Shown: positions 8,138 through 16,185 of the stretch, piece by piece
How positions within the stretch are numbered: the stretch's first letter is position 1
How the letters are laid out: the number at the start of each line of letters is the position of its first letter
Source of the DNA: Gammaproteobacteria bacterium
Lineage (GTDB): Bacteria > Pseudomonadota > Gammaproteobacteria > Chromatiales > Chromatiaceae
DNA: 56,740 nucleotides
Reading direction: 5' to 3'
Assembly: GCA_030148485.1 (NCBI GenBank)
Contig: JASBTJ010000023.1
Span: 1 to 56,740, forward strand
Notes under the pieces: model-generated
Told to the model about the DNA's origin: nothing
Seen by the model: the letters and a program-made list of their open reading frames with translations, nothing else
Databases searched by the model: none
Translations under genes and position numbers: made by a program

Positions 8138-9235
8138 ATGAAACACCTGTTGTTGATGCTCAGTCTGACGTTGCTTTCACCGATCGTTGCGGGTGAGCGC
8201 ATCAAGGATCTGGTCAGCATCCAGGGTGTTCGCTCCAACCCGTTGTTGGGTTACGGCCTGGTGGTGGGTCTGGACGGCAGCGGCGACAAGGTGAATTCGT
8301 CGCGGTTTACCGAGCAGAGCCTGCGCAACATGCTGACCCGTCTGGGTATTCCGGTACCTGCCGGGATCAAGTTGAACCCGAAGAATGTGGCCGCGGTTAC
8401 CGTGCATGCGGAACTGCCTGCGTTCGCCAAGCCCTGCCAGCGTCTGGACGTGACCGTCTCCTCCATTGGAGACGCCAAGAGCCTGCGCGGCGGCAGCTTG
8501 TTGATGACCCCGCTGAAAGGCATCGACGGCAAGGTGTACGCGTTCGCCCAGGGCAATACCGTGGTCGGCGGGCTTGCCGCAGAAGGCGGCGATGGTTCGC
8601 GCATCACCGTCAATATTCCCAGTGCCGGTCGTATTCCCGGCGGCGGTACCGTTGAGCGCGCGGTGGCGAACCCCTTCGCCAGCGAGCGGGTGCTGACCCT
8701 GAATCTGCATGCCAGCGATTTCACCACCGCGCAGCGTGTCGCCGATGCGGTGAATCAGGCCATCGGCGGTAGCGCGGCTCGCCCGATGGATGCGACCTCG
8801 GTGCAGGTGACCGTGCCGCGCGATATCGCACAGCGGGTCGCCTTCGTGTCCATGGTCGAGAATCTGACGGTTCATCCGGCTGAAGCCACGGCGCGCGTAA
8901 TCGTCAACTCGCGCACCGGTACCGTGGTCATAAACAGTGCTGTGCGGGTTTCGCCTGCCGCCGTGTCCCACGGTAGCCTGACGGTGACCATCAGTGAGAA
9001 TCCGGCGGTTTCACAGCCCAATGCGCTGGCGGGTGGTAACACCGTGGTGGTCCCGCAATCGAATGTGGCGGTGGATCAGGCCGGCAGTCGTATGTTCAAG
9101 TTCGCGCCCGGTGTCAGTCTTGACGAAGTGGTTCGCGCGGTGAACCAGGTCGGCGCCGCGCCCAGTGACCTGGTAGCTATTCTCGAAGCGCTCAAGCAGG
9201 CCGGCGCGCTCAAGGCTCAGTTGATGGTGATCTGA
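8138..9235 (+). CDS. flgI: Flagellar P-ring protein FlgI
   Basis: FlgI is the periplasmic P-ring subunit, assembled with help from FlgA encoded at the start of the window. A short signal peptide ([16 protein letters not shown]) precedes [20 protein letters not shown] and [11 protein letters not shown], the family signature. The body contains [19 protein letters not shown] and [13 protein letters not shown]. 365 residues is typical. Its TGA overlaps the flgJ ATG by one base. Confidence 0.96.
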   Translation: MKHLLLMLSLTLLSPIVAGERIKDLVSIQGVRSNPLLGYGLVVGLDGSGDKVNSSRFTEQSLRNMLTRLGIPVPAGIKLNPKNVAAVTVHAELPAFAKPCQRLDVTVSSIGDAKSLRGGSLLMTPLKGIDGKVYAFAQGNTVVGGLAAEGGDGSRITVNIPSAGRIPGGGTVERAVANPFASERVLTLNLHASDFTTAQRVADAVNQAIGGSAARPMDATSVQVTVPRDIAQRVAFVSMVENLTVHPAEATARVIVNSRTGTVVINSAVRVSPAAVSHGSLTVTISENPAVSQPNALAGGNTVVVPQSNVAVDQAGSRMFKFAPGVSLDEVVRAVNQVGAAPSDLVAILEALKQAGALKAQLMVI

Positions 9236-10152
9236 TGCTGGGCGCCAATACCGCTTCCGTCACTGATTTCGGCACACTGGCCAAACTGCGCGCCGATGCC
9301 CGTGGTGCCAAAGATAAAGATGCCAACATCGCAGCGGTTGCCGAGCAATTCGAGTCCTTGTTCATTCATATGGTCGTCAAGCAGATGCGCCAGACCAGTT
9401 TCGGTGATGGGCTGTTCGATTCCAAACAGAGCCAGATGTATCGCGACATCTACGATCAGCAGATCAGCAGCGATTTGGCGCAGAACGGCGGTCTGGGGCT
9501 GGCCGCATCCATCGAACGGCAACTGGGCGGCAAGCCGTTGATCCCCGAGTTGGCCCGTGGGCATGCCGATTACGCGGCAGCACCGACACGACGTGCCCCC
9601 GCGATGGATAACGCACCGGTATTGAACCCGGCAACGCGCGCAGACGCGGCCCCTTTTGCCGGGCCGACGGATTTCATTGAACGTATGCGCCCCCATGCGG
9701 AGGCAGCCGCCGATCGCCTGGGCGTGCCCGCCGAGGCGTTGCTTGCCCAGGCCGCGCTGGAGTCCGGTTGGGGCAAGGCATCGATGCCAGCGCGCAACGG
9801 CAGTCAGAGCCACAATCTGTTCGGCATCAAGGCCGACGGGCGTTGGAATGGGGAGCGTGCCAGTGTCCGGACGCTGGAATACCAGCAGGGCGTTGCGGTG
9901 CGGACCCGCGCGGACTTCCGGGCCTACGACAGCTACGCGGACAGCTTCCAAGACTATGTCGACTTCATTCACGGCAACCCGCGTTACCGCCAGGCGTTGC
10001 AGGTGGTGGATGACCCGCAAGCCTATTTCCGCGCCTTGCAGGATGCCGGGTACGCCACCGACCCGGACTATGCAAGCAAGGTGTTGAGCATCCTGCAACG
10101 TCCTGAGTTGCAGGGCGACTTTTCCCCGGCGGCGCCGGTCAAGGGTGTGTGA
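9235..10152 (+). CDS. flgJ: Flagellar rod cap and peptidoglycan hydrolase FlgJ
   Basis: FlgJ caps the rod and opens the cell wall for it. Residues 1-110 are the rod-binding domain (VAEQFESLFIHMVVKQMRQT). Residues about 140-300 are a glucosaminidase-type hydrolase with LLAQAALESGWGKAS holding the catalytic Glu, and HNLFGIKADGRWNGE. The dual-domain form is the one found in gamma- and betaproteobacteria. It starts on the flgI stop (TGATG). Confidence 0.95.
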   Translation: MLGANTASVTDFGTLAKLRADARGAKDKDANIAAVAEQFESLFIHMVVKQMRQTSFGDGLFDSKQSQMYRDIYDQQISSDLAQNGGLGLAASIERQLGGKPLIPELARGHADYAAAPTRRAPAMDNAPVLNPATRADAAPFAGPTDFIERMRPHAEAAADRLGVPAEALLAQAALESGWGKASMPARNGSQSHNLFGIKADGRWNGERASVRTLEYQQGVAVRTRADFRAYDSYADSFQDYVDFIHGNPRYRQALQVVDDPQAYFRALQDAGYATDPDYASKVLSILQRPELQGDFSPAAPVKGV

Positions 10153-10165
10153 GGAGTAATCCGCC

Positions 10166-12085
10166 ATGCCAAACATCTTCAACATCGGCGTATCCGGTCT
10201 GACGACGTTCCAGACCCGGCTGGCGACCACCGGCAACAACATTGCCAATGTGAACACCGAGGGCTACAGCCGTCAGCAGGTGGACCTGTCCGCCTTGCCG
10301 TCGCAGTACAGCAGCATCGGTTATATCGGTTCCGGCGTGCAGGTCGAGAACATCCGTCGCAGCTATGACGATTTCGTCTCCGGCCGTTTACGCACCGCGC
10401 AGTCGGCGGCGGAAGAGGGCAAGTATCTCTACAGCCGAGCGGTCCAGGTGGACAACGTCATCGCCGATCCGGCGGCGGGTCTGAGTACGGTACTCAGCGA
10501 CTTTTTTGCCGCAGTGAACGACGTCGCGGACGATCCGACCTCGGTGCCCGCGCGGGATGTGCTGCTTAACCAGGGTGAAGTGCTGGTCAGCCGGTTCCGC
10601 AGCATGGACGAGTATTTTAATCAGTTGCGCGCCCAGGCGAACACCGACATGGTCAGCTTCGCCAGCGAGATGAACCGGTTGTCGACCTCCATCGCGGAAC
10701 TGAACGACCGTATCCAGTCCAGCGGTACCACCAATGGTCAGGCCGCGCCGAACGATCTGCTCGATCAGCGGGACCGCTTGATCGACGAAATGAGCAAGTA
10801 CTCGAACATCAACACCGTGAAGCAAACCGACGGTCATGTGAATGTGTTCTTCGGCAACGGTCAGGCGTTGGTATTGGGTGCCCGTGTCAACACCCTGGAG
10901 GTCGCGAACAGCCCGCTTACCTCGGATCAGCGCAATCTGTTTCTGCGCAGCGCCGATGGCAGCAAGGAAGACGTGACCGACCTGATCAACGGCGGCCGCA
11001 TGGGCGGGCTGGTGCGCTTCCAGCAAGAGGTGCTGGACCCGGCACAGAACTCGCTTGGCTTGGTGGCCGTGGGCATGGCGCGTTTCTTCAACGAGGAACA
11101 CAACACCGGTACGGACTTAGACGGCCAGTTGGGGAACAACTTCTTTTCAGAAACCGGCCCGCAGCTGCTCGGTCACATCAATAACGCCGGCACCGCCACC
11201 GCCACCTTCAACGATCTTGCACAAGTCCAGGCGGAAGAGTACGACCTGCGGTTCGACGGCACCGCTTGGCAGATGATCCGTCGTAGCGACAACCAATTGA
11301 TTCCGATGACCGGCGCCGGCACCAGTGCGTCGCCATTCATTGCCGAGGGCGTGTCCATCGTCATCGGGCCAGGTGCCGCGGCCGGCGACCAATATCTGCT
11401 GCGGCCCACGCGTGGCGGTGCAGCCACCATCGACGTGCTGATCACGGATCCACGTGACGTGGCGGCATCCGATCCGATTCGCACCAGTGCGGTCAATACC
11501 AACACCGGCACGGGGGCGATCAGCGCGGGTAACCTGGAAACCCGTACCGGCAGCACCCTGTTGGCGACCCCGATCACCATGACCTATAACGCCGGGACCC
11601 AGCTGTTCAGTCTGTCCACCGGCGGGACCATTGCCTATAACCCGGCAACCGACAGCGGCGTGGCGCAAACCGTTGCCATTGCCGGTTTGGGCAACTTCGG
11701 TTTCAGCTTCTCCGGTACGCCCAACACCGGCGATCAGTTCGTGCTCAGCGACAACGCCGGCGGTGTCGGTGACAACCGCAACGCGCGGCGCTTGGCCTCG
11801 TTGCAGACCAAGAATGTCCTGTTCGGTAACGATGCGTCCATCACGGACGCCTACGGCAGTGCGGTCGCGGACGTCGGTACCCGCACCAGTCGCGAGGAGA
11901 ACATTCGCGATGTCCAGACGCAGCTGTTGTCCCGTGCCCAGGAGGTCAAGGATGGGGTGTCCGGCGTCAATCTGGACGAAGAAGCGGCGAACCTGGTGCA
12001 GTTCCAGCAGGCCTATCAGGCCTCGGCGCAGGTTATCGCGGCGGCCAACAATATGATTGATACCCTGTTGGGTATCGTGCGCTGA
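10166..12085 (+). CDS. flgK: Flagellar hook-associated protein 1 FlgK
   Basis: FlgK forms the first hook-filament junction ring. It starts NIFNIGVSGLTTFQTRLATT, then GNNIANVNTEGYSRQQV, and ends NLDEEAANLVQFQQAYQASA with QVIAAANNMIDTLLGIV, both typical of HAP1. 639 residues is at the longer end, the extra length lying in the central variable region (about 340-540). GAGGAG precedes the ATG. Confidence 0.96.
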   Translation: MPNIFNIGVSGLTTFQTRLATTGNNIANVNTEGYSRQQVDLSALPSQYSSIGYIGSGVQVENIRRSYDDFVSGRLRTAQSAAEEGKYLYSRAVQVDNVIADPAAGLSTVLSDFFAAVNDVADDPTSVPARDVLLNQGEVLVSRFRSMDEYFNQLRAQANTDMVSFASEMNRLSTSIAELNDRIQSSGTTNGQAAPNDLLDQRDRLIDEMSKYSNINTVKQTDGHVNVFFGNGQALVLGARVNTLEVANSPLTSDQRNLFLRSADGSKEDVTDLINGGRMGGLVRFQQEVLDPAQNSLGLVAVGMARFFNEEHNTGTDLDGQLGNNFFSETGPQLLGHINNAGTATATFNDLAQVQAEEYDLRFDGTAWQMIRRSDNQLIPMTGAGTSASPFIAEGVSIVIGPGAAAGDQYLLRPTRGGAATIDVLITDPRDVAASDPIRTSAVNTNTGTGAISAGNLETRTGSTLLATPITMTYNAGTQLFSLSTGGTIAYNPATDSGVAQTVAIAGLGNFGFSFSGTPNTGDQFVLSDNAGGVGDNRNARRLASLQTKNVLFGNDASITDAYGSAVADVGTRTSREENIRDVQTQLLSRAQEVKDGVSGVNLDEEAANLVQFQQAYQASAQVIAAANNMIDTLLGIVR

Positions 12086-12100
12086 TCGAGGGACAGAGCG

Positions 12101-13006
12101 ATGCGTATCTCCACTCAGCAGTTCTACCGGCAGGGCGTCGACGTGATGCTCGATCAGCAGGCGCGCCTGAACAAGACCGAGGTGCAGCTGGCGACCGGCA
12201 AGCGCGTCAATACGCCATCGGACGACCCTGCGGCCTCCGTACAGGTGCTGAATCTCGGCGAGGTGTCTGGGCGCCTGGCGCAGTTTCAACGCAATGCCAA
12301 CATGGCCCAGTCCCGCTTGGCGCAGGAAGAGGTCGCGCTCAACGGCGTCAACAACCTGCTGCAACGGGTACGCGAGCTGGCGGTGCAGGGCAACAACGGC
12401 ACCATGGGGGCGGAGAATCGTCAGGCCATCGCCTTCGAGCTGCGCCAGCAGATGGAAGGCTACCTGCAGTTGGCCAATTCCCAGGACGCCAATGGCGAGT
12501 ACATCTTCGCTGGCTACACGACGGACACGCCACCGTATAGCCACGATGGCCTAGGCACCTTCACGTACAACGGCGATAGCGGTGTGCGTAAGTTGCAGAT
12601 CGGCGAGACGCGCGAGGTGGCGGTAGGCGACCCGGGGTCGGTGATCTTCGACGGTATCCCGGCCAATGCCGGGGGCGTCACCGATCTGGGCAGGATCATC
12701 TATGACCTCGCCTCCAACTACGAGGCAGGCAATGCCGACCCCAACGCGCTGAACGATCTGGACAGCGCCATCGGGCAGGTATTGGAGGCCCGGGCTAGGG
12801 TGGGCGCACGGAGTGCTGCGATCGACGACCAGATCACATCCAACGATGCCCTGGACGCTGCTGTGGTGCAGGTGCGTTCGTCCTTGGAAGACCTGGATTA
12901 TGCCGAGGCCATCAGCCGCTTCAATCAGCAACTGGTGGGCCTGCAGGCCTCACAACAGGCCTTTATGAAGATCCAGAATCTGAGCCTGTTCAACTTCCTG
13001 GGTTGA
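12101..13006 (+). CDS. flgL: Flagellar hook-associated protein 3 FlgL
   Basis: FlgL forms the second hook-filament junction. The N-terminus MRISTQQFYRQGVDVMLDQQ with LATGKRVNTPSDDPAA and the C-terminus DLDYAEAISRFNQQLVGLQA are flagellin-like. At 301 residues it is short, as is usual for proteobacterial FlgL. It is the last flagellar gene here; no flagellin gene follows and the next gene is convergent. Confidence 0.95.
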   Translation: MRISTQQFYRQGVDVMLDQQARLNKTEVQLATGKRVNTPSDDPAASVQVLNLGEVSGRLAQFQRNANMAQSRLAQEEVALNGVNNLLQRVRELAVQGNNGTMGAENRQAIAFELRQQMEGYLQLANSQDANGEYIFAGYTTDTPPYSHDGLGTFTYNGDSGVRKLQIGETREVAVGDPGSVIFDGIPANAGGVTDLGRIIYDLASNYEAGNADPNALNDLDSAIGQVLEARARVGARSAAIDDQITSNDALDAAVVQVRSSLEDLDYAEAISRFNQQLVGLQASQQAFMKIQNLSLFNFLG

Positions 13007-13101
13007 CGCCGAATATGGAACCGGTAGGGCGCCGGCAAGCTGGGTGCGGCGTCACGCACGCAACCTGGTTGGGGCCTTGCGGCCAATCTCCCTCACCCTA
13101 A

Positions 13102-13122
13102 CCCTCTCCCGGCGGGAGAGGG
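13102..13122. terminator. Hairpin between convergent flgL and cupredoxin genes
   Basis: CCCTCTCCC-GGC-GGGAGAGGG forms a perfect 9-bp stem, preceded by CCCTCACCCTAA. This is the style of REP-like intergenic hairpin seen in many proteobacterial genomes. It lies in the 208-bp gap between the flgL stop and the convergent cupredoxin stop, where a bidirectional transcription barrier is expected. There is no T-run. Confidence 0.5.
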
Positions 13123-13214
13123 GATCAGCGCGTGTCAGCCTTCGGCCGGGGTGGCGCACTGGGGTGCCCGGTCCCCATGAAAGTAAGGATTCGGTGATCC
13201 CTTCTTGTGCGGGG

Positions 13215-13787
13215 TCAGCGTAGGTCGATTTTGCCTAGCATGCCGGCCTCGAAGTGTCCGGGAACATGGCAGGCGTACTCGATTTGTTGTGGCTGCTCGC
13301 TGAATTGCCAGATCAGCTCTGCGGTCTGGCCGGGCTCGACGGTCACTGCGTTGGGGTCGTCGTGTTTCATGCCCGGCATCATGCCTTGCATCTCCTTGGC
13401 GTGCTCGGCTTGTTCACTGGCCGTGCCGAGTACGAACTCGTGGGGCAGTTTGCCGGTATTGCGGATCACGAAACGCACCGTGGTGCCGGGCTTTATGGTC
13501 AGTTGGGTGACGTCGAAGGCGATATCCCTGGCCTCGATCTCGATGTTCCTGGCAACGGCCTCCGGATTGCCGGGACGGCCAATCGCGCCGTCGTCGTGGC
13601 TGGGGGCGTCCCGATGCCCCATGTCGTGGTCGCCCGGCATCTCGCGCTTGTCCATATGGTTGGCGCCCATATGGTCCTGGTCGTGGCCGGCGTGGCCTAC
13701 ACCGGCGACGCTTGCGCCGGTCGCCAGGATCAGCATGGGCAATAAGAAGGCTGCCAATCCGGCATTGCGGGGCGCGCGTGTTGTCAT
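13215..13787 (-). CDS. Periplasmic cupredoxin-domain copper protein
   Basis: A 190-residue secreted protein. A signal peptide (residues 1-28) is followed by a His/Met/Asp-rich linker (about 32-66, with HAGHDQDHMGANHMDKREM) that could bind copper. The C-terminal plastocyanin-like domain carries the type I copper ligands His116 (KLPHEF), Cys173, His178 and Met183 in CHVPGHFEAGM, with the usual Cys-x4-His-x4-Met spacing. It may carry electrons or hold copper; the exact role cannot be read. AGGA precedes ATG 13787. Repeat copy B lies upstream of it. Confidence 0.85.
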   Translation of the reverse strand: MTTRAPRNAGLAAFLLPMLILATGASVAGVGHAGHDQDHMGANHMDKREMPGDHDMGHRDAPSHDDGAIGRPGNPEAVARNIEIEARDIAFDVTQLTIKPGTTVRFVIRNTGKLPHEFVLGTASEQAEHAKEMQGMMPGMKHDDPNAVTVEPGQTAELIWQFSEQPQQIEYACHVPGHFEAGMLGKIDLR

Positions 13788-13890
13788 TGTGGTGTCCTCT
13801 GGTGGGTGGTTGCATCGCCAAGTTGGAGGACAGTCTGGTGCCGGGAGTTTCCCGGGCGCTGTGCAAAGGCGCAGGCGATACGGTGGTTAA

Positions 13891-14041
13891 GGAACATCGG
13901 AAAAATTCAGAGGTTCCGCGGCACAGGGATGTGACCGCCTAAATCGGTCACGGCAAGTGACAGATTTTGAAGCAAGCTGCAAACCGCGTTTGCCGCGCAG
14001 CGTGCGCTGAGAAGTCCAGGATGGACTTGTTCAGCGCGTCC
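13891..14041 (+). repeat. 150-bp hairpin-rich repeat, copy B, docked on the rnt stop
   Basis: Starts GGAACATCGG and ends TTCAGCGCGTCC, flanked by TTAA and TTAG. The third (AAATCGGTCAC/GTGACAGATTT) and last (AAGTCCA/TGGACTT) hairpins are kept, while the first and second are partly disrupted, so this is a more worn copy. The rnt stop (TAA on the minus strand, 14042-14044) is the first triplet outside the element, exactly as in copy A for flgA. Confidence 0.8.
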
Positions 14042-14686
14042 TTAGGCGTCGTCCGGGTCCATGCCCGTCAAGCCGTCCCAGCGGTTGACGATGGCGCAGA
14101 ACAGCTCGGCGGTCTGCTGCGCGTCATAAAGTGCGGAATGGGCCTCGCCCTCGTCCCAGGACAGTCCCGCGGCCGTGGCGGCTTTGGCCAGCACGGTCTG
14201 ACCGTAGGCCAGGCCGGCCAGGCTGACGGTGTCGAAGGTACTGAACGGATGGAAGGGGTTGCGTTTGCACTTTGTTCTGGCCACCGCGGCGTTGAGAAAG
14301 CCCAGGTCGAAGAAGGCATTGTGTCCGACCAGGATGGCGCGGGTGCAGCCGCCGGTCTTGACCGCATGTCGTATCGGGGCGAATACGTGCTTGAGGGCTT
14401 CCCGCTCGGGCAGGGCCTCGCGGAACGGGTGGTCCGGATCGATGCCATTGAAGGCCAGTGCGCGCGGGTCCAGGTTGGCGCCGGGGAAGGGTTGCACGTG
14501 GGCATGTGCGGTCAGGCCCGGCCGGACGCGGCCGTCGGCGTCCATGTCGATCACCACAGCGGCGATTTCCAGCAAGGCGTCGGTTTCCGCCTTGAAACCG
14601 GCGGTCTCCACGTCCACCACGACTGGCAGAAAGCCGCGAAAACGGTTGCTGATCGGCGGGTTTGTTTTCAGATCGGAATCGGTCAC
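14042..14686 (-). CDS. rnt: Ribonuclease T
   Basis: RNase T is a DEDD 3'-5' exoribonuclease that trims tRNA and other stable RNA ends. Exo motifs are visible: [11 protein letters not shown] (Exo I, Asp and Glu), [16 protein letters not shown] (Exo II) and [16 protein letters not shown] (Exo III, His and Asp). The [16 protein letters not shown] stretch is characteristic of RNase T rather than of DnaQ. 214 residues is normal. The start is GTG 14686 with no clear Shine-Dalgarno. Its TAA stop is created at the border of repeat copy B. Confidence 0.93.
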   Translation of the reverse strand: MTDSDLKTNPPISNRFRGFLPVVVDVETAGFKAETDALLEIAAVVIDMDADGRVRPGLTAHAHVQPFPGANLDPRALAFNGIDPDHPFREALPEREALKHVFAPIRHAVKTGGCTRAILVGHNAFFDLGFLNAAVARTKCKRNPFHPFSTFDTVSLAGLAYGQTVLAKAATAAGLSWDEGEAHSALYDAQQTAELFCAIVNRWDGLTGMDPDDA

Positions 14687-14872
14687 GGGGGCGCAGGGTA
14701 GCCTAAGCCGCGGCGAATAGCGATGGCGTGCCGTCGCCGGCAGCCTTGAGTGCGCGTCGCCGAGCAGGATAATCTAGAATCCTGCAATGGTCCTCGGCGC
14801 TGTCGCGCCCGCCACCAGGGAAGGGTGCGCCCGTAGCGGCGCAACAACCTAATAAAGATTCCGGAAACCGAC

Positions 14873-15637
14873 ATGCATACATCTTTGCGTCAACGACGCT
14901 TCGCTGCCACGGCGCTGCTTGCCGCGACCACCTTGCTGGGGGGGTGTGCGACCACCGGTGACGATTACCGTGATCCGAGCGACCCGTTGGAGGGTTTCAA
15001 CCGGGTCATGTATCGCTTCAACAGCGACCTGGATACCGCGGTGCTCAAGCCGTTGGGACGGGGTTACAACGCCGTGATGCCTGCGCCGCTGAATCGTGGC
15101 GTGACCAACTTTTTCAACAATCTCGACGATATCGGTTCGGCGGTGAACAATCTGCTGCAGTTGAAAGTGGGGCGGGCGGTCAGCGACGTCGGGCGGGTGG
15201 TGATCAACACCACGGTCGGTTTTGCCGGCTTCATGGATGTGGCAAGCAATATGGACCTACCTAAATATGGTGAGGACTTCGGCCAGACCCTGGGTGCCTG
15301 GGGCTTTGAGCCCGGGCCCTACATCGTGCTGCCGGTCTTGGGTTCCAGCTCGCTGCGGGACGGCGTCGGCCTGGTGGCCGACTGGTACCTCGATCCGGTG
15401 ACCTACCTCCAGGACGATGCTGTCCGCTGGTCGGTACGCGGCCTGGATGTGGTCGATACCCGAGCGGACCTGCTCAATGCCAGCCGGGTATTGGAGCAGG
15501 CGGCCTTGGACCCTTATGCGTTCATCCGGGATGCCTATCTGCAACGTCGCCGCAGCCAGGTGTACGACGGCAACCCGCCACCCGAGGAGGATCCCTGGGC
15601 GCCTGTTGCGCCGGCGGGAGAGCCAGGGAAGCGCTGA
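14873..15637 (+). CDS. mlaA: Outer-membrane phospholipid-removal lipoprotein MlaA (VacJ)
   Basis: MlaA removes misplaced phospholipids from the outer leaflet of the outer membrane. A lipoprotein signal ends LLGGCATT. The family core has DPLEGFNRVMYRFNSDLDTA, NRGVTNFFNNLDDIGSAVNN, GEDFGQTLGAWGFEPGPYIV and LPVLGSSSLRDGVGL. 254 residues is normal. The last codons and the TGA stop (15635-15637) lie inside the terminal inverted repeat of repeat copy C1, so the C-terminal Gly-Lys-Arg is element-derived. Mla-like ABC genes lie at 31.4-34.9 kb. Confidence 0.94.
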   Translation: MHTSLRQRRFAATALLAATTLLGGCATTGDDYRDPSDPLEGFNRVMYRFNSDLDTAVLKPLGRGYNAVMPAPLNRGVTNFFNNLDDIGSAVNNLLQLKVGRAVSDVGRVVINTTVGFAGFMDVASNMDLPKYGEDFGQTLGAWGFEPGPYIVLPVLGSSSLRDGVGLVADWYLDPVTYLQDDAVRWSVRGLDVVDTRADLLNASRVLEQAALDPYAFIRDAYLQRRRSQVYDGNPPPEEDPWAPVAPAGEPGKR

Positions 15638-15779
15638 ATAAAAGTCCATTCCTGGACTTCTCAGCGCACGCTGCGCTGTAAACGGGATTTGCAGCTTGCT
15701 TCAAATCTGTCACTTGCCGTGACCGATTTTGGCGGCACCTCCCTGTGCCGCGAAACCTCTGAATTCTTCAGAGGTGGCC
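15627..15779 (-). repeat. Hairpin-rich repeat, copy C1, overlapping the end of mlaA
   Basis: Opposite orientation to copy A. It opens GGAAGCGCTGAAT and closes near TTCAGAGGTGGCC. Stems AAGTCCATTCCTGGACTT, GGCGGCACCTCCCTGTGCCG and CCTCTGAATTCTTCAGAGG are well kept. The mlaA stop TGA is inside its first 11 bp. It is followed after 3 bp by copy C2 in the same orientation. Confidence 0.82.
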
Positions 15780-15782
15780 CAA

Positions 15783-15932
15783 GGAAGCGCTGAACAAGTC
15801 CATCCTGGACTTCTCAGCGCACGCTGCGCGGCAAACGGGGTTTGCAGCTGGCTTCAAAATCAGTCACTTGCCGTGACCGATTTTGGCGGCACATCCCTGT
15901 GCCGCGAAACCTCTGAATGCTTCAGAGGTTTC
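15783..15932 (-). repeat. Hairpin-rich repeat, copy C2, tandem to C1
   Basis: A 150-bp copy from GGAAGCGCTGAAC to CAGAGGTTTC, placed head-to-tail with C1. Its terminal hairpin pairs GAAACCTCTGAA with TTCAGAGGTTTC, a version in which both arms differ from the GGAACC/GGTTCC form, so pairing is preserved. The other stems (AAGTCCA/TGGACTT, AAAATCAGTCAC/GTGACCGATTTT, GGCGGCAC/GTGCCGC) are intact. Confidence 0.85.
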
Positions 15933-16185
15933 TAGTGCACCGTTCGGAAAAGGCTTGTGAATCAAGGGCTCCGCTGTGGTGGGGTCTTTTTTTGCTCGGT
16001 GCCCCCCTCCTTTTTTAAGACGTACATCCAACAAAAAAATATATATAAATCATTAAAAAATAAAGAAACGTGAAAATTGCACTCGCAAGCGTATAGGCTT
16101 TCTGCTTAAATCCCCCTCATCCTGACCCCGTTGTCCCTTGGCGGCATCGGGGTAGACGTCGCAACATCACTACAGTGAGGCAGTC
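15933..16185. other. AT-rich upstream region of the pyruvate dehydrogenase operon
   Basis: No gene. Positions about 16,000-16,085 are strikingly AT-rich for this genome (runs such as CAACAAAAAAATATATATAA and ATTAAAAAATAAAG). A T7 run (15,988-15,994) and a T6 run precede it. This could be a bent-DNA or UP-element-like promoter region for aceE, or an H-NS-type binding patch. No unambiguous -35/-10 pair or regulator box was recognised. GAGG (16,175-16,178) serves aceE translation. Confidence 0.5.
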
